Positions 37,279-47,717 of a stretch of 64,000 nucleotides of DNA are shown here, piece by piece. Under the pieces are notes generated by a model. It ran no database searches, was not told the DNA's origin, and worked only from the letters and a program-made list of their open reading frames with translations. The DNA is from Limosilactobacillus reuteri subsp. reuteri (GTDB lineage: Bacteria > Bacillota > Bacilli > Lactobacillales > Lactobacillaceae), in the NCBI RefSeq assembly GCF_000016825.1, contig NC_009513.1, positions 62,001 through 126,000 on the forward strand. Reading direction: 5' to 3'. Each line of letters opens with the position of its first letter. Within the stretch, counting starts at the first letter, position 1. Position numbers and translations under genes: made by a program.

Positions 37279-38961
37279 ATGGAAAACAATCATTGGTGGA
37301 ATAAATCGGTTGTTTATCAAATTTATCCCAAAAGTTTTCAGGATACCAATCATGATGGTGTCGGTGACCTTCGTGGAATAATTGATCGTCTTGATTACAT
37401 TAAAAAATTAGGCGTTGATGTCATTTGGTTGAACCCCATTTATGAGTCGCCACAAGTTGATAATGGTTATGATATTAGCAACTATGAAGCAATTAACCCA
37501 ACTCTTGGCAACATGGATGATTTTCAAGAATTGATTGATGGCATCCATGAACGTGGAATGAAATTGGTCATGGACTTAGTTGTTAACCATACTTCTGACC
37601 AACATGACTGGTTTAAGGAATCACGAAAGAGCAAAGACAATCCATATCGTGATTATTATATTTGGCGTGATGGTAAGAATGGTGAAGAGCCAAATAATTG
37701 GGGATCGTATTTCTCTGGAGCTGCTTGGAAATATGATGATGAATCCGGCCAATATTACCTTCATCTTTTTGCTCCAGAACAACCAGATCTAAATTGGGAA
37801 AATCCGAAAGTTCGGCACTCTGTTTATGACATGATGAACTGGTGGGCTGCGAAGGGTGTCGATGGGTTTCGGATGGACGTTATTAACCTAATTTCTAAGC
37901 CGGATGGATTGCCAGATGCTAACAAGAACGAAGATGAGAAATACGCCAATGTTGAGCCATTAGTATCAAATGGTCACCGCATTCATGAATTCTTACAAGA
38001 AATGAATAAGAATGTTATGAGTAAGCATAAAATGGTGACAGTTGGTGAAACACCGGGCGCTACACCGGAAGATGCCGAGAAGTATGCCAGTCTTGATAAT
38101 AAGGAATTAAATATGATTTTCCAGTTTGAACATATGGGCCTTGATAGTAATCCTAATCCAGCCCTTGGCAAGTGGGATGATCGCAAGACGACCCTTAAAG
38201 ACTTACGGGCAAACTTAACGAAGTGGCAAGAAAAATTGTATGGCAAGGCTTGGAACTCCCTTTATTGGAACAACCATGATCAGCCACGCGTTGTATCACG
38301 TTTTGGTAATGATCAGACGGAAGATTATCGAGTTAAATCTGCCAAGATGTTAGCGACTATGACCCATATGATGCAAGGAACGCCATATATCTATGAAGGG
38401 GAAGAAATTGGCATGACTAACGCCTATTTCCCAAAGCTTGAAGATTACGTCGACCTTGAATCGATTAATGCCTACCACCAACTTGTTGATGACCAACATT
38501 TACTTGATGGCAAGACAATGATGAAGTACATTGCAATTCATTCTCGGGATAATGCACGGACACCAATGCAATGGGATGATAGCGAATATGCAGGATTTTC
38601 CGACCATACCCCATGGGAAAAGGTTAATCCAAATTACAAGCAGATTAATGTCAAAGATGCATTAGCTGATAAGAATTCAATTTTCTATTACTATCAAAAA
38701 TTGATTGAACTACGACACTCAATGCAGGTAATTACTAATGGAAAGTATGCGTTAGTTCCTGGTAATGAAGATGATGAACAGATCTTTGCATATACACGGC
38801 AAGATGATAACACTACTTTGTTGGTAATCTTGAACTATACTGATGAGACTGTTAACCGCCATTATAATGTGCCAGCTGATGCGAAGTTACTAATTAGTAA
38901 TTATGAGGATGATCAAAATGATACTATCCGGCCATACGAAGCTAAGGTTTATCAATACTAG
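37279..38961 (+). CDS. GH13 alpha-glucosidase, probably alpha-1,6-specific
   Basis: Glycoside hydrolase family 13 (oligo-1,6-glucosidase/isomaltase subfamily) of 560 residues. Conserved regions: DLVVNHTSDQH, DGFRMDVINLI (nucleophile Asp about 199), TVGETPG (acid/base Glu about 255) and WNNHDQPRVV (transition-state Asp). The Val directly after the nucleophile is the residue associated with alpha-1,6 preference (isomaltose, panose), whereas maltases have Ala or Thr. It acts in the cytoplasm. The MFS sugar transporter follows 17 bases later, so substrate uptake and hydrolysis are coupled. Two cre-like operators control the operon. Substrate specificity is inference from one residue. Confidence 0.92.
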   Translation: MENNHWWNKSVVYQIYPKSFQDTNHDGVGDLRGIIDRLDYIKKLGVDVIWLNPIYESPQVDNGYDISNYEAINPTLGNMDDFQELIDGIHERGMKLVMDLVVNHTSDQHDWFKESRKSKDNPYRDYYIWRDGKNGEEPNNWGSYFSGAAWKYDDESGQYYLHLFAPEQPDLNWENPKVRHSVYDMMNWWAAKGVDGFRMDVINLISKPDGLPDANKNEDEKYANVEPLVSNGHRIHEFLQEMNKNVMSKHKMVTVGETPGATPEDAEKYASLDNKELNMIFQFEHMGLDSNPNPALGKWDDRKTTLKDLRANLTKWQEKLYGKAWNSLYWNNHDQPRVVSRFGNDQTEDYRVKSAKMLATMTHMMQGTPYIYEGEEIGMTNAYFPKLEDYVDLESINAYHQLVDDQHLLDGKTMMKYIAIHSRDNARTPMQWDDSEYAGFSDHTPWEKVNPNYKQINVKDALADKNSIFYYYQKLIELRHSMQVITNGKYALVPGNEDDEQIFAYTRQDDNTTLLVILNYTDETVNRHYNVPADAKLLISNYEDDQNDTIRPYEAKVYQY

Positions 38962-38978
38962 AGTGGGGATGAATAATC

Positions 38979-40364
38979 ATGGATAAATCACTTTCGAATT
39001 CGAAACAAAAAGTTGAAACGAAGCAGGTTGATCTGGATACAGGAATGCCAGATTTACCAAAGAAAGAGCTATTTGCGATTACATTTGCTTTTTTGGGAAT
39101 AAACATGGCTTTCTCACTGCAGAGTTCTCAGATGAGTCGGATTTGTCAAACGATTGGGGCAAATCCTAACAACCTTGGCTTCTTCTTCATTTTTCCACCA
39201 TTGATGGGAATGATTGTGCAACCGATTATGGGGAAGATGTCAGATCGGATGTGGAATCGCTTTGGTCGCCGGTTACCATATCTACTGTTTGGGACACCAA
39301 TTGCGGCATTAGTTTTGATTATGTTACCATTCTCTGGTTCCCTTGGTTTCGGCTATGGTTCAATGGCTGCGATGATTTATGCTGCGACGGCGGTATGTTT
39401 GATGGACTTATTTAGTAATATTTGCATGCAGCCATCACGGATGATTGTTGGTGACATGGTTAATAACAAGCAGAAGAACTTTGCTTGGTCATGGCAACAG
39501 GTCTTTTCTAATGGTGGGGGAATTTTAGCAACGATCTTGCCATTTATCTTTACGATGTTCGGGATGTCCAATACTGCTAAACGAGGAGTTGTGCCAAACA
39601 CCGTTATCTGGTCATACCTTTGTGCAGCGGCGGTTCTCCTGTTTACTGGATTATGGACGGTCTTTAATGTTAAGGAATATGATCCGGAAACATATGCAAA
39701 ATACCACCACATTGATCCCGAAGAACAAAATAAATCAGTCAGCCTTTGGAAATTGATTAAGACGGCACCGCGCGCTTTCTGGGAAATCAACTTGGTTCAA
39801 TTGTTTAGCTGGTTTGCGATCATGTACGTTTGGACATACACGACTGGAACCTGTGCTCGTAATATTTGGCATACGTCTGATGTTACTTCTGCTGGTTATC
39901 AAGCTGCCGGTAACTGGTATGGGATTTTAACTGCTGTTTATAGTATTGCTGGTATTGTTTGGGGATTAATTTATGCCCATGCCAAGGCTGGCTCACGGAA
40001 GAAGTGGTACACATTTGGAATGATCGTCGGTGGTTTAGGGTTAGTCTGGATGACCTTTGTAACAACTAAGACTACTTCAATCATTGCAATGATCATGTTT
40101 GGGATTGGTAACTTCAGTATCAACACGATTCCATTTACCCTCCTTACTTCATCTTTGAACGGGAAAAATGAAGGTGCCTACCTCGGACTCTTCAACGTTG
40201 GAATCTGTGTACCGCAAATTGTTGCATCGTTATGTAGCTTCTTCCTCTTCCCACTTGTTGGTCACAATCAACCAATGATGCTTTTGCTTGGTGGCATCTC
40301 CCTTCTTATTGGGGCTTTAGCTGTCCAAGCAATTCATGAAGGGGTAACGGTTAAAGAAGCATAG
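38979..40364 (+). CDS. MFS sugar transporter paralogue
   Basis: Polytopic protein of 461 residues, the most divergent of the three MFS paralogues in the window. It shares FSLQSSQMSRICQTIGANPN, RRLPYLLFG and GDMVNNKQKNFAW-type blocks with the other two. A hydrophilic N-terminal extension of about 30 residues precedes helix 1. It is in an operon with the GH13 glucosidase, suggesting isomaltose, panose or other alpha-glucoside transport by proton symport. A bidirectional terminator follows. Confidence 0.85.
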   Translation: MDKSLSNSKQKVETKQVDLDTGMPDLPKKELFAITFAFLGINMAFSLQSSQMSRICQTIGANPNNLGFFFIFPPLMGMIVQPIMGKMSDRMWNRFGRRLPYLLFGTPIAALVLIMLPFSGSLGFGYGSMAAMIYAATAVCLMDLFSNICMQPSRMIVGDMVNNKQKNFAWSWQQVFSNGGGILATILPFIFTMFGMSNTAKRGVVPNTVIWSYLCAAAVLLFTGLWTVFNVKEYDPETYAKYHHIDPEEQNKSVSLWKLIKTAPRAFWEINLVQLFSWFAIMYVWTYTTGTCARNIWHTSDVTSAGYQAAGNWYGILTAVYSIAGIVWGLIYAHAKAGSRKKWYTFGMIVGGLGLVWMTFVTTKTTSIIAMIMFGIGNFSINTIPFTLLTSSLNGKNEGAYLGLFNVGICVPQIVASLCSFFLFPLVGHNQPMMLLLGGISLLIGALAVQAIHEGVTVKEA

Positions 40365-40399
40365 CACTAATTAAATCTCTCCTTAAATATAGAATAGTT

Positions 40400-40437
40400 A
40401 AAAAGCGGGACTGGAAATCTATCCGGTCTCGCTTTTA
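40400..40437. terminator. bidirectional terminator
   Basis: AAAAGCGGGAC-T-GGA pairs with TCC-G-GTCTCGCTTTT (one G-T pair), between the transporter and the converging carB. Confidence 0.88.
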
Positions 40438-40441
40438 ATGA

Positions 40442-43400
40442 TTATTTGATTGTTATTGCTTCCAAAGATTGATCTTCTTTAACGCGCAGCAACGCATTGA
40501 CTGTATCAAGTGAGGTCATCAATGGTACGTTTTGCGCGATTGTACTTTGGCGGATCTGAAAGCCAAGTGAATCTTGTTCATAATCATGGCGCATGGTGTT
40601 GATAACAAGGTCGATCTGCCCGGCTTTTAGGAGGCAGTTGAGTTCATCGATATTGGATATTTCTTGATGAATGTGAATTCCGTTATCTTTAAAGTGCGAT
40701 GCTGTTTGCGGGGTAGTGAAAACTTGGTAGCCAATCTGAGCAAACCGTTTTGCTAGTGGGAGAACTTCTTTTTCATCCCCGTTTTCAATCGTAAAGAGAA
40801 TTTTACCATCGTTAGGGACTTGAATATGTGCGCCAGAAAAGGCTTTATGAAGTGCTTTTTCATAGGTGGTATCTGTCCCCATCACTTCGCCTGTCGATTT
40901 CATTTCTGGACTGAGGTAAGAATCAACGTTCGCTAACTTGTTAAAACTAAAGACAGGAGCTTTAACATGAATGGTTTGTGGTTCTGGATAAAGACCGTTA
41001 GTAAAGCCTTGATCAGCAAGGGACTGGCCAAGGATAACTCTGGTAGCGACTTGGGCCATTTCGATTCCCGTAATCTTGCTGAGGAATGGCACTGTTCGAC
41101 TAGCTCGCGGATTAACTTCAAGGATGTACACCTCATGATTATGAACAATAAATTGGATGTTCATGATGCCGATACATTTAAGCGCAACTGCTAATTTTTC
41201 GGTAGCAGTAACGATTTGTCGTTTAATGTCATCATTAAAATGTTGTGGGGGATAAACTGCCATTGAATCTCCTGAGTGAACGCCCGCATGTTCAATATGT
41301 TCCATTATTCCAGGGATAAGGACGTCCTTTCCATCGCAAATTGCGTCTACTTCACATTCCCGTCCTTCAAGGTAGGCATCGATTAAAATAGGGTGATCAG
41401 CAGTAATGGAGGCGTTTTGTTGAAGGTATTGTTGCAGTTCTTCTTGATTATAAACAGTCTCCATGGCCTTACCACCGAGAACATAACTTGGACGAACAAG
41501 AACGGGATAGCCGATTTTTTCAGCCGCTTTGATAACGGCAGAGTGAGTAGTTGCGGTTAAACCGATTGGCTGCTTAAGATTTAGATCAGTGATAACTTGA
41601 TCGAATACTTCTCGATCTTCAGCGGCATCAAGATCGTCAACGGTTGTTCCAAGAATATTAACCCCATTTTTAGCAAGACCTTCTGCTAAATTAATCGCTG
41701 TTTGTCCACCAAATTGCACGATCACGCCTACTGGTTGTTCGAGATCAATCACGTTTAGGACATCTTCAAGCGTGAGGGGCTCGAAATAGAGTTTATCTGA
41801 AACCGAGAAATCTGTCGAAACAGTTTCTGGATTCGAATTGATGACAATTGCTTCATAGCCAGCCCGTTGAATTGCCTTAACGCTATGAACGGTCGCATAG
41901 TCAAACTCAACTCCTTGACCGATCCGGATTGGCCCTGAGCCAAGGACAAGGATAGATGGCTTCTTTGTCCGTTGGCTTTCATTTTCATGGTCATATGCGC
42001 TGTAGAAATAAGGGGTTGAAGAAGCAAATTCAGCAGCACAGGTATCGATCATCTTATATACGGGGAGAACTTCATTTTGTTTTCGGAATTTCCGAACTTC
42101 TTGTGAGGAAGTATGCCAAAGGCGGGCAATTGTTGCATCGCTAAAGCCGTATTTTTTGCTGGTTATCAGTGTTTCCACATCAAATGGCTTGGTACTAAGA
42201 TCGTCTTCAAGTTCCACCAAGTGTTTGACGATATCGAGGAAATAAGGGGAAATCTTAGTTAAGTCATGAGTTTGCTGAAGGGAGTACCCACGCCGAAATG
42301 TTTCTGCTAAATAAAATAACCGATCATCTTGGGGATAACGTAACTTCTTTTCAAGCATATCTGTTGGCGCATGATGAGCTTCTGCTGAAAAGAGGTCTTT
42401 TTCATCAATTTCAAGTGAGCGGACAGCCTTATGGAGAGCTTCCTCAGCTGTCCGACCAATTGCCATTACTTCTCCCGTGGCTTTCATCTGGCTGCCCAGG
42501 TGTCGATCAGCCTGAGTAAACTTATCAAACGGCCAGCGGGGAATTTTGCAGACAACATAGTCAAGTGCCGGTTCAAATTCAGCAAAAGTCGTCTTGGTAA
42601 CGGGATTCTTAATTTCATCGAGGGTAAGGCCAACCGCAATTTTAGCAGCCATTTTAGCGATTGGATAACCCGTTGCCTTCGAAGCAAGAGCAGACGAACG
42701 GGAAACCCGTGGATTAACTTCGATAACGTTATACTGGAAACTTTGCGGATCAAGGGCCAGTTGGACGTTACATCCCCCTTCGATTTTGAGGGCACGGATC
42801 AGCTTGAGCGCGCAATCACGGAGCATCTGGTATTCGCGATCACTAAGGGTCTGATTAGGGGCAAATACGATGGAGTCACCGGTATGAATTCCCACTGGGT
42901 CAAAGTTTTCCATACAACAAACGACCATTACATTGTCAGCTGCATCCCGCATTACTTCAAACTCGATTTCCTTATAACCAGCGATTGACTTTTCAATTAA
43001 ACATTGGGTGACGGGGGATAATTCCAAGCCATTCTTGGCAACGGTACGCATTTCTGCATCATTATGGCAGATCCCACCGCCTGTACCACCCATGGTAAAG
43101 GCTGGACGGACGATTACTGGATATCCACATTGGTGTGCGAATTCGACTGCTTCATCAACAGTATTAACTGTCTGCGAGGCGGGAACAGGTTCACCAAGTT
43201 CATTCATTAATTCCTTAAATTTTTCGCGGTCTTCTGCTTCATCAATCGAATCCAGCTTAGTTCCAAGAAGTTCAATTCCTAATTCGTCAAGGAGACCAGT
43301 TTCAGATAAAGAGACAGCTAAGTTGAGGCCGATTTGTCCGCCAAGGGTTGGTAAAATTGCATCGGGATATTCTTGACGGATAATTCGAGAGAGGGATTCA

Positions 43401-43612
43401 ACCGTTAATGGTTCGATGTAGACATGATCAGCAATTTCCTTATCAGTCATGATTGTTGCTGGATTAGAATTAACAAGGATGGTTTCGTATCCTTCTTCGC
43501 GGAGGGCAAGACAAGCCTGCGTGCCAGAATAATCAAATTCAGCTGCTTGGCCAATAATAATAGGACCAGACCCGATGACAAGAATTTTATGAATATCAGT
43601 TCGTTTAGGCAT
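40442..43612 (-). CDS. carB: carbamoyl-phosphate synthase large subunit
   Basis: Large subunit of 1056 residues making carbamoyl phosphate from bicarbonate, ATP and ammonia delivered by CarA. Two homologous ATP-grasp halves are visible, each starting with a GSGPI-IGQ loop ([20 protein letters not shown] and [20 protein letters not shown]). The C-terminal ~130 residues are the allosteric MGS-like domain. The start codon overlaps the end of carA by 8 bases; AAGGAGG lies 9 bases upstream. The frame extends a few codons upstream without a ribosome site. The PyrR-type leader implies the pyrimidine form. Confidence 0.97.
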   Translation of the reverse strand: MPKRTDIHKILVIGSGPIIIGQAAEFDYSGTQACLALREEGYETILVNSNPATIMTDKEIADHVYIEPLTVESLSRIIRQEYPDAILPTLGGQIGLNLAVSLSETGLLDELGIELLGTKLDSIDEAEDREKFKELMNELGEPVPASQTVNTVDEAVEFAHQCGYPVIVRPAFTMGGTGGGICHNDAEMRTVAKNGLELSPVTQCLIEKSIAGYKEIEFEVMRDAADNVMVVCCMENFDPVGIHTGDSIVFAPNQTLSDREYQMLRDCALKLIRALKIEGGCNVQLALDPQSFQYNVIEVNPRVSRSSALASKATGYPIAKMAAKIAVGLTLDEIKNPVTKTTFAEFEPALDYVVCKIPRWPFDKFTQADRHLGSQMKATGEVMAIGRTAEEALHKAVRSLEIDEKDLFSAEAHHAPTDMLEKKLRYPQDDRLFYLAETFRRGYSLQQTHDLTKISPYFLDIVKHLVELEDDLSTKPFDVETLITSKKYGFSDATIARLWHTSSQEVRKFRKQNEVLPVYKMIDTCAAEFASSTPYFYSAYDHENESQRTKKPSILVLGSGPIRIGQGVEFDYATVHSVKAIQRAGYEAIVINSNPETVSTDFSVSDKLYFEPLTLEDVLNVIDLEQPVGVIVQFGGQTAINLAEGLAKNGVNILGTTVDDLDAAEDREVFDQVITDLNLKQPIGLTATTHSAVIKAAEKIGYPVLVRPSYVLGGKAMETVYNQEELQQYLQQNASITADHPILIDAYLEGRECEVDAICDGKDVLIPGIMEHIEHAGVHSGDSMAVYPPQHFNDDIKRQIVTATEKLAVALKCIGIMNIQFIVHNHEVYILEVNPRASRTVPFLSKITGIEMAQVATRVILGQSLADQGFTNGLYPEPQTIHVKAPVFSFNKLANVDSYLSPEMKSTGEVMGTDTTYEKALHKAFSGAHIQVPNDGKILFTIENGDEKEVLPLAKRFAQIGYQVFTTPQTASHFKDNGIHIHQEISNIDELNCLLKAGQIDLVINTMRHDYEQDSLGFQIRQSTIAQNVPLMTSLDTVNALLRVKEDQSLEAITIK

Positions 43613-44693
43613 AGGTGAGGACCTCCTTATTACTGTCAATTAATGCCATGAATTTATCAAAAAGCTGTTCAGCATCGTGGGGTCCTGGCGCAGCGTCTGG
43701 ATGGAACTGAACGGAAAATGCAGGATACTTTGAATGCTGGAGTCCTTCAACCGTGCCATCGTTCACTTCAAGGTGGGTGATTTGGAGGTCAGTATCATCA
43801 ATGGAGGATGGATCAACCGCAAAGCCATGATTTTGGGAGGTGAATGCGATCTTTCCTGTTTGGAGATTACGGACGGGATGATTAAAACCGCGGTGACCAA
43901 ATTTCATCTTATAAGTTTTGGCACCATTAGCTAGGGCAAAGATTTGATGGCCCATGCAAATGCCGAAAATGGGAAGATGTTTTTCTAATTCCGCGACGGT
44001 TGCAGCTGCGTCTGTCATTTCAAGCGGATCACCAGGCCCGTTGGAAAGGAGGATACCGTCTGGATTGAACGCCATTATTTCACTGATCGAGGTGTTATAA
44101 GGAAGGACAATTGCATTGCAGTTTCTTTTATTTAATTCACGGAGAATGCTATTTTTCATCCCGAAGTCAAGAACAACAACAGTTCGCTTAGTTCCCGGAT
44201 TAGCGTAGGATTCCTTAGTAGATACTTTGCTAATAATGTTCTGGGTTGGCGAAGTTTGTTTTAACTGTTCAATCTTATCTTTAATATCGGTAATATTATC
44301 GGTCATAATTCCGCGCAATGTTCCATATTGACGAAGCTTACGGACTAGTTCACGTGTATCAATTCCTTGGAGGCCAGGAATGTGGTGCTTTGCTAAGAAA
44401 TTAGGGAGTGAGTCGGTCATGCGCCAGTTGCTGGGAACACGAGCAACATGATGACAAATTACGCCCTTGATTTGAGGATACAATGTTTCGTTATCTTCAC
44501 TATTAATCCCATAGTTGCCAATGAGGGGATTGGTAAAGACTAAAATCTGATTGGCAAATGATTGATCGGTAATTGCTTCTTGATAGCCGACCATCCCTGT
44601 TGTGAAGACAACCTCACCAAGAGTTGCCTTGGTAGCGCCAAAACCCTCGCCGGTATAGACAGTACCATCTTCTAGAATTAAATATCGTTTCAT
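43605..44693 (-). CDS. carA: carbamoyl-phosphate synthase small subunit
   Basis: Glutamine amidotransferase subunit of 362 residues feeding ammonia to CarB. The catalytic Cys246 lies in [15 protein letters not shown] and the His/Glu-region in [14 protein letters not shown]. The N-terminal domain begins [22 protein letters not shown] 44693 follows AAAGGA; a frame extension to 44747 is rejected because it runs through untranslated leader. It is co-translated with carB. Confidence 0.97.
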   Translation of the reverse strand: MKRYLILEDGTVYTGEGFGATKATLGEVVFTTGMVGYQEAITDQSFANQILVFTNPLIGNYGINSEDNETLYPQIKGVICHHVARVPSNWRMTDSLPNFLAKHHIPGLQGIDTRELVRKLRQYGTLRGIMTDNITDIKDKIEQLKQTSPTQNIISKVSTKESYANPGTKRTVVVLDFGMKNSILRELNKRNCNAIVLPYNTSISEIMAFNPDGILLSNGPGDPLEMTDAAATVAELEKHLPIFGICMGHQIFALANGAKTYKMKFGHRGFNHPVRNLQTGKIAFTSQNHGFAVDPSSIDDTDLQITHLEVNDGTVEGLQHSKYPAFSVQFHPDAAPGPHDAEQLFDKFMALIDSNKEVLTYA

Positions 44694-44760
44694 GAGTTTC
44701 ATCCTTTCTTGCAAAACCCTTCCACTGATCACATAAACTAGTTGCACGTTGTAAAAAAGT

Positions 44761-44802
44761 TTAATAAAAAACGCTTAAACCATTGGTAATGGGCTTAAGC
44801 GT
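44761..44802 (-). terminator. attenuator terminator in the carAB leader
   Basis: On the minus strand ACGCTTAAGCCCATT pairs with AATGGTTTAAGCGT around ACC, followed by TTTTTTATT. It precedes carA by about 70 bases and lies downstream of the PyrR-type RNA site. Confidence 0.88.
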
Positions 44803-44850
44803 ATACGAAAAATTGAATATATATGTATGATTCAATGTTAGTAATACAAC

Positions 44851-44880
44851 GCTGCCCTTGTTAGCCTCACGGGACCAAAT
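44851..44880 (-). promoter_or_regulatory. PyrR RNA-binding element
   Basis: The minus strand reads GGTCCCGTGAGGCTAACA followed by AGGGC, matching the known PyrR loop consensus (UCCNGNGAGGYU) with GUCCC/GGGC-type flanking pairing. Bound PyrR-UMP would stabilise this stem and favour the downstream terminator. Established mechanism in Bacillus and lactobacilli; the match here is clear by eye. Confidence 0.85.
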
Positions 44881-44901
44881 TAAAGGATAATGATTGATAC
44901 T

Positions 44902-44930
44902 AAACTACTGTAATTTTATGCTTTTGTCAA
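44902..44930 (-). promoter_or_regulatory. promoter of carAB
   Basis: On the minus strand TTGACA (44925-44930), a 17-base spacer and TAGTTT (44902-44907), about 22 bases before the PyrR element. Confidence 0.8.
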
Positions 44931-45021
44931 GTTATTAATGAATTTTTATGCAAAAAATATGTTTATTATAAACAAAAAACTGCATAAAGACTTTTAGGTA
45001 TTATAACAAATCTTATTTAAA

Positions 45022-45066
45022 ATAAAAGTAGAGTCTGCAAATTTTGTCTGCAAACTCTACTTTATT
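45022..45066. terminator. terminator after third MFS paralogue
   Basis: AAAGTAGAGT-C-TGCA pairs with TGCA-A-ACTCTACTTT, with an A/T-rich flank. Confidence 0.85.
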
Positions 45067-45074
45067 TAGAATAA

Positions 45075-46448
45075 TTAGGCTTGGTAAGTTTCCTTGATAA
45101 AGAGAACTGAAATTGCACCTAAGAGGGCAGAAATACCGGTAACAAGCATCATGTTGACTTGGGAACTACCAAGTAATGGGAAGAGACCAAAACTAAGTAG
45201 TGAGGCAACCATTTGTGGTACACAGATTGAACCATTAAATAGGCCAAGGTAAGTACCCATGTGTTTACCAGATAAGGCATTTGTAACCATTGTTAATGGG
45301 TAAGTGTTCATTGAAGCCCAAGCAATTCCGATCAAAACGAAGGAGAAGATAAGGGCGTTTTGTGAATGGATAAAGAAGATTGATGTGTACCCAATAGCCC
45401 CGAGCAAAAGACTGAAAGCATAGCCAGCTTTGTGGTGGTTATTAGGAACTTTAGCCAAAACATATGACCACACAACTGCCGCAATTGATTGAACCGCAGT
45501 CATAACACCGTACCAGTTACCAGCAGCTTGGTAGGCAGCAGAAGAAGCATTCGTGGTTAACCAAACATTCTTAGCGATGGCCCCAACCGCATAAGTTGAA
45601 AGGTATTGGAAAGAGAACCAGCAGAAGAATTGAACTAATGCGACATTCCAAAATACCCGTGGAGCATGCTTTAAGAGGGTAAACCAGTTTCCGCCTTTTT
45701 TATTATCTTCCTCTGAAATGCCATGGTAACGAGCATAAGTTGCGGGATCATATTCGTGAACCCGGAAGATAGTAAAGAGACAGGTGATGACTAAAATAAC
45801 AGCGCCAACGTAGAACGAAATTACAACTGATTGGGGAACGACACCCTTTTTAGCAGTGTTTGATACACCCCACCATGTCAAAAGGAATGGGAAAATGGCT
45901 GCTAAAACGGCACCAGTATTACAAATTAAACTTTGGATCCCGTATGCATAACTCTTTTGGTCATCATTAACCATATCACCAACCATCATCTTGAATGGCT
46001 GCATTGCCATATTTGATGAAAGATCAAGGAAGGCAACGGTAATAGCCCCAAACCAGAGGGCTGCTAACGAACCGTATCCAAAGCCGAAACTTCCTGAATT
46101 AGGCAGTAAAATCATAACGATGACGGCAATGACCATCCCAATTAACAAGTAGGGAAGACGCCGACCACCAAGCTTGGGCGCCCATGTTCGGTCAGAGTAA
46201 TAACCAATGATTGGCTGCACGATCAATCCTGCAAGTGGTGGAAGTAAGAAGAACCATCCCAAATTATTAGGATTAGCACCAATTGTTTGGAAAATCCGGC
46301 TCATTTGCGAACCTTGTAACGTAAAGGCGATTTGAACCCCAAGGAAACCAAAGTTAATCATCCAGATGGTACTCTTTGGTAAGATTGGTAATCCAGTCGT
46401 CGAAGTTTCTTGGTCTTGGTTAAGTACAACAGACTCATCTTGACTCAT
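45075..46448 (-). CDS. MFS sugar (maltose) transporter paralogue
   Basis: Membrane transporter of 457 residues, very similar along its length to the one at 4525-5874 (shared blocks include FTLQGSQMSRIFQTIG, YYSDRTWAPKLGGRRLPYL, GDMVNDDQKSYAYGIQS). The N-terminus is longer and more acidic. ATG 46448 follows GGAG by nine bases; an in-frame TTG at 46457 is rejected. The LacI gene at 46608 lies upstream on the same strand but a terminator separates them. The promoter region carries the same 12-base operator core as the malT at 4525. It probably takes maltose or a related disaccharide. Confidence 0.85.
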   Translation of the reverse strand: MSQDESVVLNQDQETSTTGLPILPKSTIWMINFGFLGVQIAFTLQGSQMSRIFQTIGANPNNLGWFFLLPPLAGLIVQPIIGYYSDRTWAPKLGGRRLPYLLIGMVIAVIVMILLPNSGSFGFGYGSLAALWFGAITVAFLDLSSNMAMQPFKMMVGDMVNDDQKSYAYGIQSLICNTGAVLAAIFPFLLTWWGVSNTAKKGVVPQSVVISFYVGAVILVITCLFTIFRVHEYDPATYARYHGISEEDNKKGGNWFTLLKHAPRVFWNVALVQFFCWFSFQYLSTYAVGAIAKNVWLTTNASSAAYQAAGNWYGVMTAVQSIAAVVWSYVLAKVPNNHHKAGYAFSLLLGAIGYTSIFFIHSQNALIFSFVLIGIAWASMNTYPLTMVTNALSGKHMGTYLGLFNGSICVPQMVASLLSFGLFPLLGSSQVNMMLVTGISALLGAISVLFIKETYQA

Positions 46449-46499
46449 GAAAAACAACTCCTAACGAAAAAATGTATAAAATAATTGCAATTCGAGCTG

Positions 46500-46515
46500 G
46501 TGTAAGCTCTTACAC
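46500..46515. promoter_or_regulatory. palindrome in the promoter region of the third MFS gene
   Basis: GTGTAAG and CTTACAC (7-base perfect arms, 2-base spacer), about 60 bases before the transporter start. Possible second operator. Confidence 0.5.
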
Positions 46516-46540
46516 GATTAATATAACAAACTTATTCTTT

Positions 46541-46560
46541 TTGTGCAACCGCTTGCAAAA
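46541..46560. promoter_or_regulatory. LacI/MalR-type operator
   Basis: TTGTGCAACCGCTTGCAAAA contains GCAACCGCTTGC (46545-46556), which is the exact reverse complement of the core at 4405-4416 upstream of malT. A common repressor for both transporters is likely. Confidence 0.75.
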
Positions 46561-46570
46561 AAGAATGATA

Positions 46571-46607
46571 AAAAGTCGCGGTTTGTTTCAATTAAAATCG
46601 CGACTTT
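46571..46607 (-). terminator. terminator of the LacI gene
   Basis: AAAGTCGCG and CGCGACTTT form a 9-base perfect stem overlapping the LacI stop, with A/T runs on both sides. Confidence 0.85.
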
Positions 46608-47618
46608 CTAATATTCTAATGATTTTTCGCTTAGGAGTCTTACGCTATTTCGCGGTGTGATATGGACTGGGATAAATTGTGAGTCATCATCGTTCAATAG
46701 GCTCCTAACTGCAATGAGTCCCATTTGATAAAAGTCCTGGGTTACGCTTGTAATAGTTGGAATGGTGATATCACAGAGAAAAGTCCCATCGATACTAATA
46801 AATGATAGGTCTTTCGGAATATCAAGGCCTAGTAAATGAGCCTCTCTGATCATGCCCACGGCCACCATATCACTAGCTGTGATGATCGCGTCAAGATCCT
46901 TATTCATTAGTGTTTTGAGCATGTTTTGTTGAGGACCAAAACTGTAATCGCCATATTCAACCCATTCCATATGAGGAATCAAGCCGTGTTCAGTCAGTGA
47001 CCGTTGGTAGCCATGAAGTCGCTGCTTTCCAGTTGAAGAACGATCAATGCCGGCTAATCCAATTCGGGAGTGTCCGCGTTCAATTAAATAGTTAGCGGCT
47101 GAATAACCAATTTCCTCGTTATTTGAACTTGTAAATTTAAATCCAGTATACCGGGGATCATCTTCATCATAGACCGATACTAACCGGCAAGGAGTATTAC
47201 TTTCTCGTAGGGTGCGAGCGGCTTGTTCATCGAGGGAAGTTGCGACTAGCAGAATACCGGCAACGTGTCGTTCGAGGGCAACGCTAATTGCTTGATTAAG
47301 CAGTCGGGCATCATGGTTCCCGGCGTAAAGAATAAACATTTGGTAACCAGCTTTATCTGTTTCTGCTTGAATAGCAGCGATGATATCATTTGAAAAATTC
47401 GTTTGAGTATTATTTAAGATGACGGCAATTAACATACTGCTGTTGGCAGCTAATTCAGCCGCTGCGAGGTTTTTCTTGTATCCTAGTTCTTTAGCGATTG
47501 CTTCAATCTTAGCCGCAGTTTCGGGACGGTAGGATTTCGCTTTTTTGGATAAAACACGAGAAACGGTGGCCGTTGAAACATGGGCCCGTTGAGCAATATC
47601 TTTAATTGTTGGCTTCAT
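46608..47618 (-). CDS. LacI-family transcription regulator
   Basis: Repressor of 336 residues. Helix-turn-helix PTIKDIAQRAHVSTATVSRV (residues 3-22), then hinge and sugar-binding domain (EIGYSAANYLIERGHSRIGL, AIITASDMVAVGMI). It is not CcpA by sequence; resembles sugar-operon repressors such as galactose/maltose types. A perfect cre overlaps the -35 of its own promoter, so it is catabolite- or auto-regulated. Likely targets are the MFS gene just downstream and possibly the GH13 operon at 37279; this is inferred from context. Confidence 0.9.
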   Translation of the reverse strand: MKPTIKDIAQRAHVSTATVSRVLSKKAKSYRPETAAKIEAIAKELGYKKNLAAAELAANSSMLIAVILNNTQTNFSNDIIAAIQAETDKAGYQMFILYAGNHDARLLNQAISVALERHVAGILLVATSLDEQAARTLRESNTPCRLVSVYDEDDPRYTGFKFTSSNNEEIGYSAANYLIERGHSRIGLAGIDRSSTGKQRLHGYQRSLTEHGLIPHMEWVEYGDYSFGPQQNMLKTLMNKDLDAIITASDMVAVGMIREAHLLGLDIPKDLSFISIDGTFLCDITIPTITSVTQDFYQMGLIAVRSLLNDDDSQFIPVHITPRNSVRLLSEKSLEY

Positions 47619-47654
47619 AATCGGGCTTCCTTTATTATTTTCCTTATTAAATCT

Positions 47655-47691
47655 ATTATAAGAAAATAACAGCTCTTTGTAAACGTTTTCA
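47655..47691 (-). promoter_or_regulatory. promoter of the LacI gene with overlapping cre
   Basis: On the minus strand TTTACA (47678-47683), a 17-base spacer and TATAAT (47655-47660). The plus-strand text TGTAAACGTTTTCA (47678-47691) fits the cre consensus fully and covers the -35. Confidence 0.85.
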
Positions 47692-47717
47692 ATCAGGGCT
47701 TAATCATTATTTAAAAC

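Noticed and set aside
39377..39790. 137-codon minus-strand frame inside the MFS gene
   Set aside because: Shadow frame; the sense strand encodes clear transporter motifs.
42431..42988. 185-codon open frame on the plus strand inside carB
   Set aside because: It is antisense to a well-supported gene, has no ribosome site and no recognisable domain.
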